From Azorinus chamasolen (lineage: Eukaryota; Mollusca; Bivalvia; Cardiida; Solecurtidae): DNA of 64,000 bases. Location: the NCBI GenBank assembly GCA_963576725.1, contig OY755237.1, forward strand, positions 63,217,423-63,281,422, given 5' to 3'. Position numbers and translations under genes: made by a program. The notes under the pieces were generated by a model that did no database searches, had not been told where the DNA came from, and was given only the letters and a program-made list of their open reading frames with translations. Positions 12,226-22,007 of this stretch are shown one piece after another (the first letter of the stretch is position 1; the number at the start of each line of letters is the position of its first letter).

Positions 12226-13014
12226 CGTAAAAAACCCTTGTTCATACAGTTTGGATGAGACGTTGAATAACTCAACGCCTCATCAGGTTCAATTAGTTTA
12301 CACTCTAACTGCATTTTTTTAATTTTGAAGCAGATGACATTTTATTTTAACTAAAACTGAGCAAAAATATTTTCTCGTATTATAGTAATGACAGCGTGGG
12401 TAAATGACGTCACAAATATGTAGTTTTAATAGCGCGTGCATTCATCCACCTGAATCGGGGTCAAATGTCATTTATGCATTTCATTTGTGCAACAGTTAAG
12501 TTAGATCCAGCTATATACTTACTATTTGGATGCTAGTGGCAAATCAAAACTATGATAACAGATTGGATCCAGATAAGACGCCAAATTACTCGACGTTTTA
12601 TAAGGATCCAAATGCGTGTCCTTGAAGAATATATGTACAAATTGAAGCAGACAACGATTTTTAATTATAGATATAGACATAGTTTATTTGGTAACTTATA
12701 CACATAGTATCTCGTTACATCAGCATATATAAATCAAAATGGATTAAACAGGTCAAATACTATCACGTAACATGCATATTTATTTGTGATATCAACTTAA
12801 ACCAAAATTTCATAGTTCCTCGAGTAATTTGAGGAGAATGAACACATTTTACAAAGTGTCCAAACGTTAAAGGAAACTCTAAATGGAAGAATTAAATTTA
12901 GTGAATAATTACGAATTTGAAAACAGATATTGTTATACAGACCCAACATTACTTAGCGAGCAATGAGTTTGTTTCTGAACACTGATTTCTTGTGCGTATA
13001 TATCTGTGTTTTTA
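12226..13014. other. Non-coding stretch with small hairpins
   Basis: Holds two short inverted repeats: about 12,252-12,290 (gatgagacgttga mirrored) and about 12,562-12,612 (ggatccagataagacg mirrored by cgttttataaggatcc). Nothing coding is recognised. Confidence 0.45.
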
Positions 13015-13135
13015 CTGTTTTGTATTGTGTATGAAATGCTTTTGTTCGAGGGCCTCAAGGTAGATTAGTCATTATGACTAATTGAGTCACCCTCGTTAAA
13101 TAAAGTCTTTCATTCATTCATTCATTCATTCACTG
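13015..13135 (+). mobile_element. LINE 3' tail fragment, third copy
   Basis: Same family as the tails at 11.8 and 12.1 kb: atgaaatgcttttgttcg, gggcctcaaggtagatta, gagtcaccctcgttaaat, then five CATT/ATTC units. Confidence 0.65.
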
Positions 13136-13558
13136 TACATATTCAGCATTCATAAGTTTTGAACATTAAGTGCTAAAATATTTTTTTAAAAATCAGCCAC
13201 GAAAACAGCTTTGTTAGTTTGGATGGTTTGCAAACAGCATAGACGCAGCCATCGCATCTTAGAGGCACGGAAGTTTCTTATAAGAGATGGAATGTATTGT
13301 ATATCAGGTACGAGGGGTGTTCCATAAATAATGTCATCTGTGCTTTATTTCGCGGAAATCGTGCAATTCATGCACAAAACCACCTCGTGTCGATTGAGTG
13401 ATCACTGGCTCGTGACACAGGTAAATATCTCGTCCACACGTTCACTTGCCTCGGTACAGTGTACATCGTTTCATAGCCTATTCGTTAGACTATACACAAA
13501 ATGACAGGAAAACGAGCTGAAAATGTTCTTGAAATTAGAGCCTATATAAAAGGTAGGT

Positions 13559-13662
13559 CATTTCCCTTGACTAACTTCCATGTCCATAATATAAGAATAA
13601 CAATAGACATATTTCAATTCCCTTTATTGAAATGCACTAAAGCACCTGGACGATGACCGATG
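13559..13662 (-). repeat. Ngaro split direct repeat, outer 104-bp copy
   Basis: From catttcccttgactaac to gacgatgaccgatg. Matches 14,211-14,314 with one visible mismatch (ataagaa versus ataagac). Confidence 0.9.
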
Positions 13663-14037
13663 CGTGTTATTCACTTTTAACATGCTAAAACATGACAAAA
13701 ACTTGATTCCATACACAGAGAATAGAAATCTGACAAATTCTGCATAAGTCTCCGATGTAAACTTATCAAATACTAAAATACCGAATTCACTAGGATAATA
13801 TTCAAAAACTTCAAAGAGATTGCCCAATCTTAAAATACTACAATTATAGAAAAATAATCTGCTATCTCATTCTCTGTTCTTGGAATCCACTCTATATCAG
13901 AAGATATTGAAATACTAATGCGCAATTTAACTATGCTCATCATAAAGAAAACTATCCTCTCTCAAATAATCATAATTATAATAATCTAAATGTAAGTACA
14001 TGTAATACTACTCGATCCATCGACAATGAAGTTAAAC
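13663..14037 (-). pseudogene. Diverged second fragment of Ngaro pol
   Basis: About 13,803-13,945 matches the element's own RNase H region (about 16,312-16,450), for example aaataatctgct followed by ctcattctctgttcttgg, in the same orientation. A pol remnant between A2 and B2 is not part of the standard layout. It suggests that a tandem, internally deleted copy (13,559-14,213) abuts the full one (14,211-18,811). The divergence from pol is clearly higher than that of the terminal repeats. Confidence 0.75.
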
Positions 14038-14213
14038 AAAAAACAAACTAAAACACACGTCTTATCCAGTCAGGAGTCCAGAGCTGAATGACCACGCTGG
14101 CAATAACTGCACGTGTTAGACGTGCACCAGTACGCCGCCTATCGGACATTACACCCAGCAAAGGGAAATCAATTTTCTTCTAATTCATTTCAATCAACCG
14201 AAGAAAATTCCAT
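14038..14213 (-). repeat. Ngaro split direct repeat, inner 176-bp copy
   Basis: Matches 18,636-18,811 almost perfectly, from aaaaaacaaactaaaacaca to gaagaaaattccat. Its last three bases (CAT) are shared with the first three of the 104-bp repeat at 14,211. Confidence 0.9.
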
Positions 14214-14314
14214 TTCCCTTGACTAACTTCCATGTCCATAATATAAGACTAACAATAGACATATTTCAATTCCCTTTATTGAAATGCACTAAAGCACCTG
14301 GACGATGACCGATG
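14211..14314 (-). repeat. Ngaro split direct repeat, inner 104-bp copy
   Basis: Pairs with 13,559-13,662. It lies just beyond the recombinase stop, as B1 does in Ngaro elements. Confidence 0.9.
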
Positions 14315-14363
14315 AAACTTAAAGAACGGGGAATTAGAGAATTGTCGATGGATCGAATATATA

Positions 14364-15434
14364 TTAAACACAACGTAACTCCATATTCAGATATACATAA
14401 AACTTAAACACAAGAGTTAAATAACCATCCTTTGCACTCTCACTTATCCAACGACCATGCCTCTTAAACATTCTGTCTGGTACACCATTGTTGGCTGCTG
14501 CAGTAGCACCACCTGAGCGTAGCGAGTGCAAAGCAAATTTTGAAATATCTTCAACATGAGGAACTAACACCTCCAGAAACACTTCTCTTAAATTTGTGTA
14601 TGACATCTTAACGTGATTCTTCCTAACTTTATATCCAGATTTAGTTGCACATATGTTACAAAATATAAAATTATCATGCACTAGCTCAGCCCAGGAAATA
14701 AATTTTAACACATTTTCCACAGGGCACAATTTAGTGCCCGTCTTGGCTATCATGATCCATGAACCATCTCTGTATTTATCAGTTTTACTGCACTCTATAA
14801 ATATGGACATATAAGTGGATTGGAATATAATATCCGAAACTTTAATGTTTAACAATTCGGCACTACGCATAAAACCAGAATAGCCAATTAAAATTGCACA
14901 AATCACTCGCTGTGACTTAATATTTCCCTCTTGATACAGTCTATTGTATACTGCCGAAATAATGTCTACATTGATGGGTTCTTTCTTAATTGTCTCTTTC
15001 GCTAAAATTCGCTTCCCTGATTCCAAGACATTGCGTACAAGTTTGGACTCCGTAGGAGATTCCAAACCATAAATATCGTGATACCACTTGATTGCATAAA
15101 ATGCAGAAACAACTGAACTATTCGTATTAGAAGTTTGTATCAAAGAAGCCAAATAAATGGCAACTGTTAAAGGCCTAGCAGGCAAAACGTCCCCACTCCC
15201 TAAACCGTTACACAAAGCCCATTTATGATACCTTATAAAAGCACTTTCGTATTTCTTTGTAGTACTGTTGGCTCTAGATTTCTGTAACAGCTCTGGGAGA
15301 AGGCACGCCTTGTCCACCAGTACTTCAGGCAACACTTGTAGATCAGATTCATGGATCTGAAAAAACATATGTAAAAACAAAAGACTAATAAGAAATAATT
15401 CTTGGCACTCATAACATGAACTATACAAAAACAT
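14364..15434 (-). CDS. Ngaro tyrosine recombinase
   Basis: About 356 codons; the tyrosine recombinase fold occupies roughly residues 50-340. Catalytic residues visible are the first Arg in GFMRSAELL, the strand Lys region in SKTDKYRDG, HSLRSGG (His-x-x-Arg), HGRW (His/Trp) and the nucleophile Tyr in DGYL near the C-terminus. It would integrate the circular cDNA by site-specific strand exchange without target duplication. The first 25-30 residues are hydrophobic and may not be coding: a good splice-acceptor-like tract (tttttacatatgttttttcag on the minus strand, near 15,362) precedes IHESDLQ. A short intron between the RT frame and this frame is therefore possible. Confidence 0.88.
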   Translation of the reverse strand: MFLYSSCYECQELFLISLLFLHMFFQIHESDLQVLPEVLVDKACLLPELLQKSRANSTTKKYESAFIRYHKWALCNGLGSGDVLPARPLTVAIYLASLIQTSNTNSSVVSAFYAIKWYHDIYGLESPTESKLVRNVLESGKRILAKETIKKEPINVDIISAVYNRLYQEGNIKSQRVICAILIGYSGFMRSAELLNIKVSDIIFQSTYMSIFIECSKTDKYRDGSWIMIAKTGTKLCPVENVLKFISWAELVHDNFIFCNICATKSGYKVRKNHVKMSYTNLREVFLEVLVPHVEDISKFALHSLRSGGATAAANNGVPDRMFKRHGRWISESAKDGYLTLVFKFYVYLNMELRCV

Positions 15435-15894
15435 AATGTACCAAAGATCCTACTAAGCGTGCAATGCGCACAATATATGGCATGAACAGCACTCAAAAAT
15501 ATACATACAAGAAACCACTTATCACAAATCTGGTAAAGCCCTTGACAATGCTGTCTGGCTATAACAAAGCAATGCTGCTTTATATTCCGGCAATGCTGCC
15601 TGTTTGTAAAATGTACTTTGCTCATAAATGGCAATGCTGCCTCAAATACATAAAACTTTAGACAAATGCTTCTGAATAACAAGGCAACCCTGCCAAATTT
15701 TTTGTATAAGAATATTGTTACACACTATACACAAACCCACATAAAGCAATACTGCTGTACATAATGATATAGCACTGCTGCTTTATATGTCTTCAAAACA
15801 CTGCTGCTCTATGCTAAATCCTCTTAACGGATAAAGGGAGATAACTCTTGCTAAATATTACCAACGTCTATGCAGAGTTATTTCCCTTGCCCCA
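15435..15894 (-). other. Ngaro inter-ORF region
   Basis: About 460 bp between RT/RNase H and the recombinase, with repeated gcaatgctgc/actgctgc phrases. It could be an intron or a spacer. The open frames within it have no recognisable domain. Confidence 0.5.
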
Positions 15895-18324
15895 TCACTG
15901 AAAATCACAATTCAATGCTAACATGCTGAACTGAAGATCTGCATTCCCAAAAATGCCTTTTCCATTTTTACATTTCACATAGCATTCTTTCTGAGTAGGC
16001 AAAAATATCCAATGCAGTACTTCTTTAATGAAAAAACCATTAGGACAAAGTAATGGCCAAAAAATAGCAGACATCCAATTAGGGATGACTAAAACTCCCC
16101 TAGCATTATCTGCCTGCATTTTCTTCAAAACTTTATGAATAATAGAAATTGGAGGCACAAATAAACCAAATTTGTCTCCCCAAAACTCTGAGAAAGCATC
16201 TACCCCCTTAGAAGATGGATTCCAAAAGCGAGAATAGAACTCTGGCAATTTTGCATTACTCTCCGACGCAAACCAATCAACTTCTAAAGTGCCAAATTCT
16301 CTTTGAATAATATTCAAAACTTCAATTGAGATTCCCCAATCGTCATAATCTATAATTCTAGAAAAATAATCTGCTTTCTCATTCTCTGTTCTTGGAATCC
16401 ACTCTACTTCAAGACATATCGAGTTACTCATGCACAACTTAAATATGCTATAAGCAACTGACTGCAGTTCTGGTTTCATAGAACCCTTAGTCACAATGGA
16501 TTTGGTACCCTGGTTATCTGTGAACCACTTAACGTTTTGATTTTTCAAAAAATCAACCAATGAACTCAACACTCTGTATACAGCAACTAATTCCCTCCAA
16601 GTAGAGGACTTAAGTGACTCTTCGTCAGACCACATACCATGACTAACTCCGTTAAAAGTGTTAACTTCATAACCTGCATAACCAGTCGAACTGGCATCTG
16701 AAAAAACAACTTTGCTGCACTTATATAACTCACATATGTCTCTTGAATTAACTGATCTTAGGTTAGCTGACCAAAAGATGAGTTGCTGCAAACTCTCATC
16801 TGAGAGTGGTATAAACTGATCCCAGTGGTGAGCTGTGAGTACATCCATACTCAAACACCTAGTCATGATCTGTGAAATGTGACCTATTACAACACTCATA
16901 GAAATGAGTTGACCGACAATACTTGCAACTGTGCGAACAGAAACTCTCCTGTGACCTTTAATGCTCGAAAATATACTTTCTATGGTGGTTAAAGCCTTAC
17001 CAACCCTTCTATCTGTGATAGATACCTTACCATTTAAAGAATCTAAAAGAACACCCAAAAATTCAAGCATCTGAACAGGGATCCAAATGGATTTGGATAC
17101 ATTTGGGACAAACCCGGACTTTAACAAGTCTGTTTTAATCTCTTGGCTAAGATTTACAGTATTTTCATACCCATTAGCACATCCATACCCATCATCCAGA
17201 AACATAGTAACACGCTTACCCTCTCCACGCCATTTGTTTACCAATGGCCTAGTCAATTTTGTAAAGAGGTAACAAGCACTTGAAATACCAAACGGAAGAA
17301 CTAAAAACTTGTAATATACCAAATTACCATTATGATCATGCCAAGAAAATCCCAGAAATTCAGTATGAGCAGCAAAAATCTCTACAAAATGATATGAACT
17401 TGTTAAGTCAAATTTAATTTGAAAGTAGCCCTTCTCTAAAAAAGAAAGTGCAATCTTTATATCCTCAAATTTAACTGGCTGTTTCCACAAGTGCTTGTTT
17501 ACCTCTCTGAGATCTAAAATTAATCTCTTTTTCCCTGAATTTTGTACAGAAACGGTCAAAGGATTCACCATATATGGTGGATCCTCACATTTTTCAATTA
17601 ACGCCCTATCTAATAGATCTTGAATAGCCTCTGAAACAAAAGCTCCGTTTAGAAGAGCCGATCTGTTATTTTTGCAAAACAATCTGTTTGGCTGAGTGAA
17701 AAGCGGAAGCTTATAACCATTATCTATGACATCTAAAATAAAATCGCTAGCACCTATAGATCGCCAAAAAGAGATATTCTTTTTTAACCTGTTTCTAACA
17801 ATTATGCTTTTTTGACCTTGTTCGAATTCATAGAAATCATGCGTAAACCTGTCTAGATCAAAATACTCATCTTTAATAAGCTGCTTATTTTCTGGTTGGC
17901 ATAGATCCTTGTTCTCCAGTGGGGGCTGTTGACCTGATATAGGGACAGTTTCTACGGAAGTGTGAGAACTCTCCACAAGCGAAGCATGGTCCCGGGGCTG
18001 GTCCGTAACCGCCAATGCGTCCTGAAGCTGGTCCGTAACCGCCGACGTTACTATGGCCGTTGGTATAGCTTTGGCCACGAAAAAGTCGCCCACGTCCGAA
18101 CGTCTGTAAACTGCCAGGATTTGATGCTGTAGAAACCCATGAGTTGGAAATGCCAGCACCAGTATTAGAAGAACGAGTGCTGCTCCTGCCACGTGAAGTT
18201 TTGCGCTTTTTGAGGGCGCGGGTCTCTGCCCTGTAGATTTTGGACTCGTCTTCACTCCCACTAGCAATGGGATTGGATTCATACTGTCGCACAGTTTCCC
18301 ATCCACCGGCGGAGGTATCAGCAA
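15895..18324 (-). CDS. Ngaro reverse transcriptase/RNase H
   Basis: The frame is open for 809 codons, but the first 110-130 codons overlap gag in another frame and are probably not used as pol. The RT domain spans about residues 200-430: palm motifs include LILDLREVNKHLW, KFDLTSSYH, LPFGISSA and the catalytic FLDD (a YxDD variant). The RNase H part has VVFSDAS, WRELVAV, FTDNQGT and a terminal Asp in ENEKADYFSR. The C-terminal 150 residues (VDWFASESNAKLP...) are the extension usual in DIRS/Ngaro pol. It would copy the element's RNA into DNA. The gag-pol overlap implies frameshifting or internal initiation. Confidence 0.9.
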   Translation of the reverse strand: MLIPPPVDGKLCDSMNPIPLLVGVKTSPKSTGQRPAPSKSAKLHVAGAALVLLILVLAFPTHGFLQHQILAVYRRSDVGDFFVAKAIPTAIVTSAVTDQLQDALAVTDQPRDHASLVESSHTSVETVPISGQQPPLENKDLCQPENKQLIKDEYFDLDRFTHDFYEFEQGQKSIIVRNRLKKNISFWRSIGASDFILDVIDNGYKLPLFTQPNRLFCKNNRSALLNGAFVSEAIQDLLDRALIEKCEDPPYMVNPLTVSVQNSGKKRLILDLREVNKHLWKQPVKFEDIKIALSFLEKGYFQIKFDLTSSYHFVEIFAAHTEFLGFSWHDHNGNLVYYKFLVLPFGISSACYLFTKLTRPLVNKWRGEGKRVTMFLDDGYGCANGYENTVNLSQEIKTDLLKSGFVPNVSKSIWIPVQMLEFLGVLLDSLNGKVSITDRRVGKALTTIESIFSSIKGHRRVSVRTVASIVGQLISMSVVIGHISQIMTRCLSMDVLTAHHWDQFIPLSDESLQQLIFWSANLRSVNSRDICELYKCSKVVFSDASSTGYAGYEVNTFNGVSHGMWSDEESLKSSTWRELVAVYRVLSSLVDFLKNQNVKWFTDNQGTKSIVTKGSMKPELQSVAYSIFKLCMSNSICLEVEWIPRTENEKADYFSRIIDYDDWGISIEVLNIIQREFGTLEVDWFASESNAKLPEFYSRFWNPSSKGVDAFSEFWGDKFGLFVPPISIIHKVLKKMQADNARGVLVIPNWMSAIFWPLLCPNGFFIKEVLHWIFLPTQKECYVKCKNGKGIFGNADLQFSMLALNCDFQ

Positions 18325-18628
18325 TGCGAATGTGTTTATTACGCACGCGTAGCTTCTCTTCTACCTCCCTCAATTGTTCTACACAATAACCAAGTTTCTC
18401 GTGCTCCACGGCCCAAAGCGCTTGCTTTACAGTGTCCAACATTTCACCATTAAAGTCATATTGGGTTTTATTACCTTGAAACCGCCACTGCAGGTCTTTC
18501 TCAGTTTTCAACTTTTTTACTTCTGTTGCGACGTTAACATTGGTACCGCGAACCTCCTTCTTCAGACTGTGCAATTCCGACAAAATACAAGACAGCTGAC
18601 TCTGTACGTCGTTGTTACCTTCGGCCAT
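17885..18628 (-). CDS. Ngaro Gag-like protein
   Basis: 247 codons from ATG at 18,628. The N-terminal part is charged and coiled-coil-like (SELHSLKKEV...). A low-complexity Ser/Gly/Arg-rich middle follows, then one CCHC zinc knuckle (CFACGEFSHFRRNC) near the C-terminus, consistent with RNA packaging. It begins immediately inside the 176-bp terminal repeat, as expected for the first ORF of an Ngaro element. Confidence 0.82.
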   Translation of the reverse strand: MAEGNNDVQSQLSCILSELHSLKKEVRGTNVNVATEVKKLKTEKDLQWRFQGNKTQYDFNGEMLDTVKQALWAVEHEKLGYCVEQLREVEEKLRVRNKHIRIADTSAGGWETVRQYESNPIASGSEDESKIYRAETRALKKRKTSRGRSSTRSSNTGAGISNSWVSTASNPGSLQTFGRGRLFRGQSYTNGHSNVGGYGPASGRIGGYGPAPGPCFACGEFSHFRRNCPYIRSTAPTGEQGSMPTRK

Positions 18629-18635
18629 GTTACCA

Positions 18636-18811
18636 AAAAAACAAACTAAAACACACGTCTTATCCAGTCAGGAGTCCAGAGCTGAATGACCACGCTGGCA
18701 ATAACTGCACGTGTTAGACGTGCACCAGTACGCCGCCTATCGGACATTACACCCAGCAAAGGGAAATCAATTTTCTTCTAATTCATTTCAATCAACCGAA
18801 GAAAATTCCAT
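18636..18811 (-). repeat. Ngaro split direct repeat, outer 176-bp copy
   Basis: Forms the 5' end of the element. It matches 14,038-14,213 apart from one poly-A length difference just outside. Confidence 0.9.
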
Positions 18812-19899
18812 TACTCGGCATAAAGGCTGTAGATATTCACCGCGAGGTGTGTGACATTTATGGGGAGGGCCAAATGTCCCACAGGACTGTTTGTAGGTGG
18901 GTAGCTAAATTTAGTGCTGGGCAGCAGCAACTGAAAGATGCTGCTCGCCCAGGTCGTCCTGCAACAACTACGACCAAAGGTAACATAGAAAAATCCGAAA
19001 TATCCTCAAATCTGATGCTCGATTCACCGTAAGACAATTGGCTCGAATGACAAACTTGTCGTTAGCAAGAGTTCATGCAATTTTGAAGAAACACCTAAAG
19101 GTTAGAAAGATAAATGCAAGATGGATACCCCATTTGTTAACGGATGAGCAAAAGAAGACGCGTGTAACAATGGCAAAAAAACTTCTCAAAATGTACCCAA
19201 AATATAGTAAAAAGGCTTTTGATAATATAGTCACTGGTGATGAGACCTGGGTGTATTATTTTGAACCAAAGCGGAAGGTTTCCAACCGAATATGGGCCAC
19301 TAAAAATGCCAGACGCCCAAGTATTGCCAAACGAATACGAACGGTAAAGAAGGTTTTGTATGCTATTTTTTTCACTAATAAGGGTCCAGCTATTCAAATC
19401 CCGGTGCCAAAAGGCAGAACGGTCACAGGCAAGTTCTATAAAAACGTTGTTCTGAGAAAATTGAAGAACTACTACAAAAGTAGCCGCCCCAAAACAGGAC
19501 TTAAGTATGTCCGACTTTTGCATGATAATGCACCCGCTCACAAGGCACGTATTGTGACTGACTTTTTGGAGTCAGAGAAGGTTACCGTCCTTCCGCACCC
19601 TCCGTATTCGCCAGACTTGGCCCCCTGCGACTATTTTCTCTTTCCAAAACTTAAATATCATTTATCTGGAAGGAGATACAATTCGAAAAAAGCCCTTGGA
19701 TCTGCTGTTTATCAGTGTCTGATGGGTGTCCCCATTGAAGAGTATGAAAAATGCTTCCAAAAATGGATTGACCGGCTAAAAAGGTGTATTCTGGCTGGCG
19801 GAGAGTATTTTGAAGAGCAGAGCAAATTAAAATGAACAAAAGCACTTCCGCTATATGAGCACCGATGCAAGTGACATTATTTTTGGAACACCCCTCGTA

Positions 19900-20463
19900 G
19901 TCTATAATAATACAACGGGGTCCCCTAACCCTTACAACGCTGAATTTTCAAATGGACTATTCTAAAATTCAAACAGGTCAAGGTAATTGTTAATATTTAG
20001 GGATATTTCTAAAGAAACATGTAACATGACAAACAGTGTAGACCCTGATGAGAGGAGACCTCTCATCTGGGTCAACACTGTTTGCAAAGGATATCAGTGA
20101 CTCGTGCCCCGCACTGTAAGGGTTAACACTTTGTTTTATATAAACGTGTTTTTACGCATTTGCAAACAGAGTGGATCCAGAGCAGACGGCTCCTATAGGA
20201 GTCGTCTGATCAGGGTCTGCTCAGTTTGGTAATGGAATTTGAAAGATGTGTTTCTTTCTTCTGAAATGGCTACAATGTTCCACCTTCTATATTTCATTAT
20301 ATAGCTATTTTTGCCCATGAATATTCAGTAGGTACTGAAATTTGGAATAAACAGGACTTATGCCTAATGCAGGAAGAAAGTTATGCGGAACATTCCTGAA
20401 GGAGCTTATTGCTTTACCTTTGTCCTGCCTGGAACAACAGTCTGCTATTAAATACACCCTTGT
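19900..20463. other. Non-coding stretch with two hairpin MITE cores
   Basis: Hairpins at about 20,030-20,090 (caaacagtgtagaccctgat mirrored) and about 20,163-20,232 (gcaaacagagtggatcc ... gtctgctcagtttgg, centre ctcctataggag). A diverged family-A core with gcttattgc phrases follows near 20,350-20,450. No gene is visible. Confidence 0.55.
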
Positions 20464-22007
20464 TATACCCCCCTTTTGAAAAAATGGGGGTATATTGCTT
20501 TGCACATGTCGGTCGGTCGGTCGGTCGGTCGGTAGATCGATGGTTTCCGAACGATAACTAATAAACCACTTGGCCTAGAATCTTCAAACTTGCTGTGGTG
20601 GTTAGTCATGACAAGTAGATGACCCCTATTGTTTTTGAGGTCACTAGGTCAAATGTCAAGGTCACCATGACCTAAAATGGTGAAATAGTTTCCGATCAAT
20701 AACTGCTCAAGGGTTTGGCTTGGGATCTTCAAACTTGCTGTGGTGGTTGGGCATGACTACTAGATGATCCCTATTGATTTTTAGGTCACTAGGTCAAAGT
20801 TCAAGGTCACCATGACCGTAAATGGTTAAATAGTTTCCGATCAATAACTGCACTAGGGTTTAGCTTAGAGTCTTCAAACTTGCTATGGTAGTTGGTCATG
20901 ACCACTGGATGACCCCTATAGATTTTGAGGTCACTAGGTCAAAGGTCAAGGTCACCATGACCTTAACTGGTAAAATGGTTTCTGATCAATAACTGCTCAA
21001 GGGTTTGGCCTAGGATCTTCAAATTTGCTTAGGTGGTTGGTCATGACAACTAGACGAGTCCTATTGTTTTTTAGGTCACTAGGTCAAAGGTCAAGGTCAC
21101 CATGACCTTAAAGGGTGAAATGGTTTGCGATCAATAACTGCTCAAGGGTTTGGCTTAGAATATTCAAACTTGCTACAGTAGTTGGTCATGACAACTGGAT
21201 GACCCCTATTGTTTTTGAGGTCACTAGGTCAAAGGTCAAGGCCACCATGACCTTAACTTGTAAAATGGTTTCTGATCAATAACTGCTCAAGGATTTGGCG
21301 TAGGATCTTCAAATTTGCTTAGGTGGTTGGTCATGACAACTAGATGAGCCCAAAATTTTTGTAGTTGTAGGTCACTAGGTCAAAGGTCAAGGTCGCCATG
21401 ACCTTAACTGGTGAAATGGTTTGCGATCAATAACTGCTCAAGGGTTTAGCTTAGGATCTTCAAACTTGCTGTGGTGGTTCGTCATGACCCAATATATAAC
21501 CCCTATTATTTTTTAGGTCACTAGGTCAAAGGTCAAGATCACCATGACCTTAACTGGTGAAATGGTTTGCGATCAATCACTGCTCAAGGGTTTGGCTTAG
21601 GATCTTCAAACTTGCAGTGGTGGTTGGTCATGACAACTAGATGACCCCTATTGATTTTGAGGTCACTAGGTCAAAGGTCAAGGTCATCATTACCTTAACT
21701 GATGAAATGGTTTCCAATTAATAACTGCTCAATGGTTTGGTTCGGGATCTTCAAACTTGCTGTGGTAGTTGGTCGTGACCACTAGATGACCCCTATAGTT
21801 GTTGAGGTCACTAGGTCAAAGGTCAAGGTCACCATGACCTTAACTTGTGAAATGTTTTCAGATCAATAAATGATCAGTGGTTTGGCTTAGGATCTTCAAA
21901 GTTGCTGTGGTGATAGTCATGACCGCTAGATGACCTCTATAGTTGAGGTCACTAGATCAAAGGTCAGGGGGTCTGGGGGGTATACATGTTTTACAAACAT
22001 CTCTTGT
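20464..22007 (+). mobile_element. Helitron-like (Helentron-associated) element with AGGTCA tandem core
   Basis: Begins TATACCCCCCTTTTGAAA, whose first ten bases are inverted internally near the 3' end (GGGGGGTATA at about 21,975). A 3' hairpin (ATGTTTTACAAACAT) follows, then the end CTCTTGT. A GGTCGG microsatellite follows the 5' end. The core is about nine units of 145 bp. Each has four AGGTCA half-sites and an inverted TGACCT. A second copy at 51,532-52,649 sits in a duplicated sequence whose other copy is empty, giving insertion between T and T without a target duplication. This matches the asymmetric-inverted-repeat plus hairpin structure of DINE/HINE elements. No protein is encoded. Confidence 0.75.

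Larger units (their letters stand above)
13559..18811 (-). mobile_element. Ngaro-type tyrosine-recombinase retrotransposon
   Basis: Minus-strand element. Read from its 5' end it carries A1 (18,811-18,636), gag, RT/RNase H, tyrosine recombinase, B1 (14,314-14,211), A2 (14,213-14,038) and B2 (13,662-13,559). These split direct repeats and the recombinase in place of a DDE integrase are the hallmarks of Ngaro elements. No methyltransferase domain is seen, which argues against DIRS proper. There is no target duplication, and the mariner frame is restored exactly when the element is removed. The repeat pairs look almost identical and the frames are open, suggesting a recent insertion. Confidence 0.92.
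13501..19835 (+). pseudogene. Mariner transposase, interrupted
   Basis: The first codons (MTGKRAENVLEI...) lie at 13,501-13,558. Coding resumes at 18,812 and runs to the stop near 19,835. The junction is in phase: without the Ngaro element the codons read K-G-R-L-L-G-I-K. The N-terminal helix-turn-helix is followed by the catalytic motifs TGDETW (first Asp), HDNAPAH (second Asp) and SPDLAPCDYFLFP (third Asp), a DD34D mariner signature. Apart from the insertion there is one frameshift: an A appears to be missing from the A-run at about 18,988-18,993, which gives a stop at 19,030 before the frame recovers. The enzyme would cut and paste the element at TA sites; this copy is dead. Confidence 0.92.
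13311..19897 (+). mobile_element. Mariner transposon, split by an Ngaro element
   Basis: The left end CGAGGGGTGTTCCATAAATA is matched by the complement of the right end (TTTTTGGAACACCCCTCG), about 27-28 bp with few mismatches. TA flanks both ends (13,309-13,310 and 19,898-19,899), the expected mariner target duplication. Without the 5,253-bp Ngaro insertion the element is about 1.33 kb, the usual mariner size. Confidence 0.93.

Noticed and set aside
16500..17300. Plus-strand frame opposite the Ngaro RT (17,087-17,272)
   Set aside because: Shadow of the minus-strand RT, which has clear catalytic motifs.
20507..20535. GGTCGG microsatellite as an independent locus
   Set aside because: It is part of the 5' region of the AGGTCA Helitron-like element, as shown by the second copy at 51,577-51,628.
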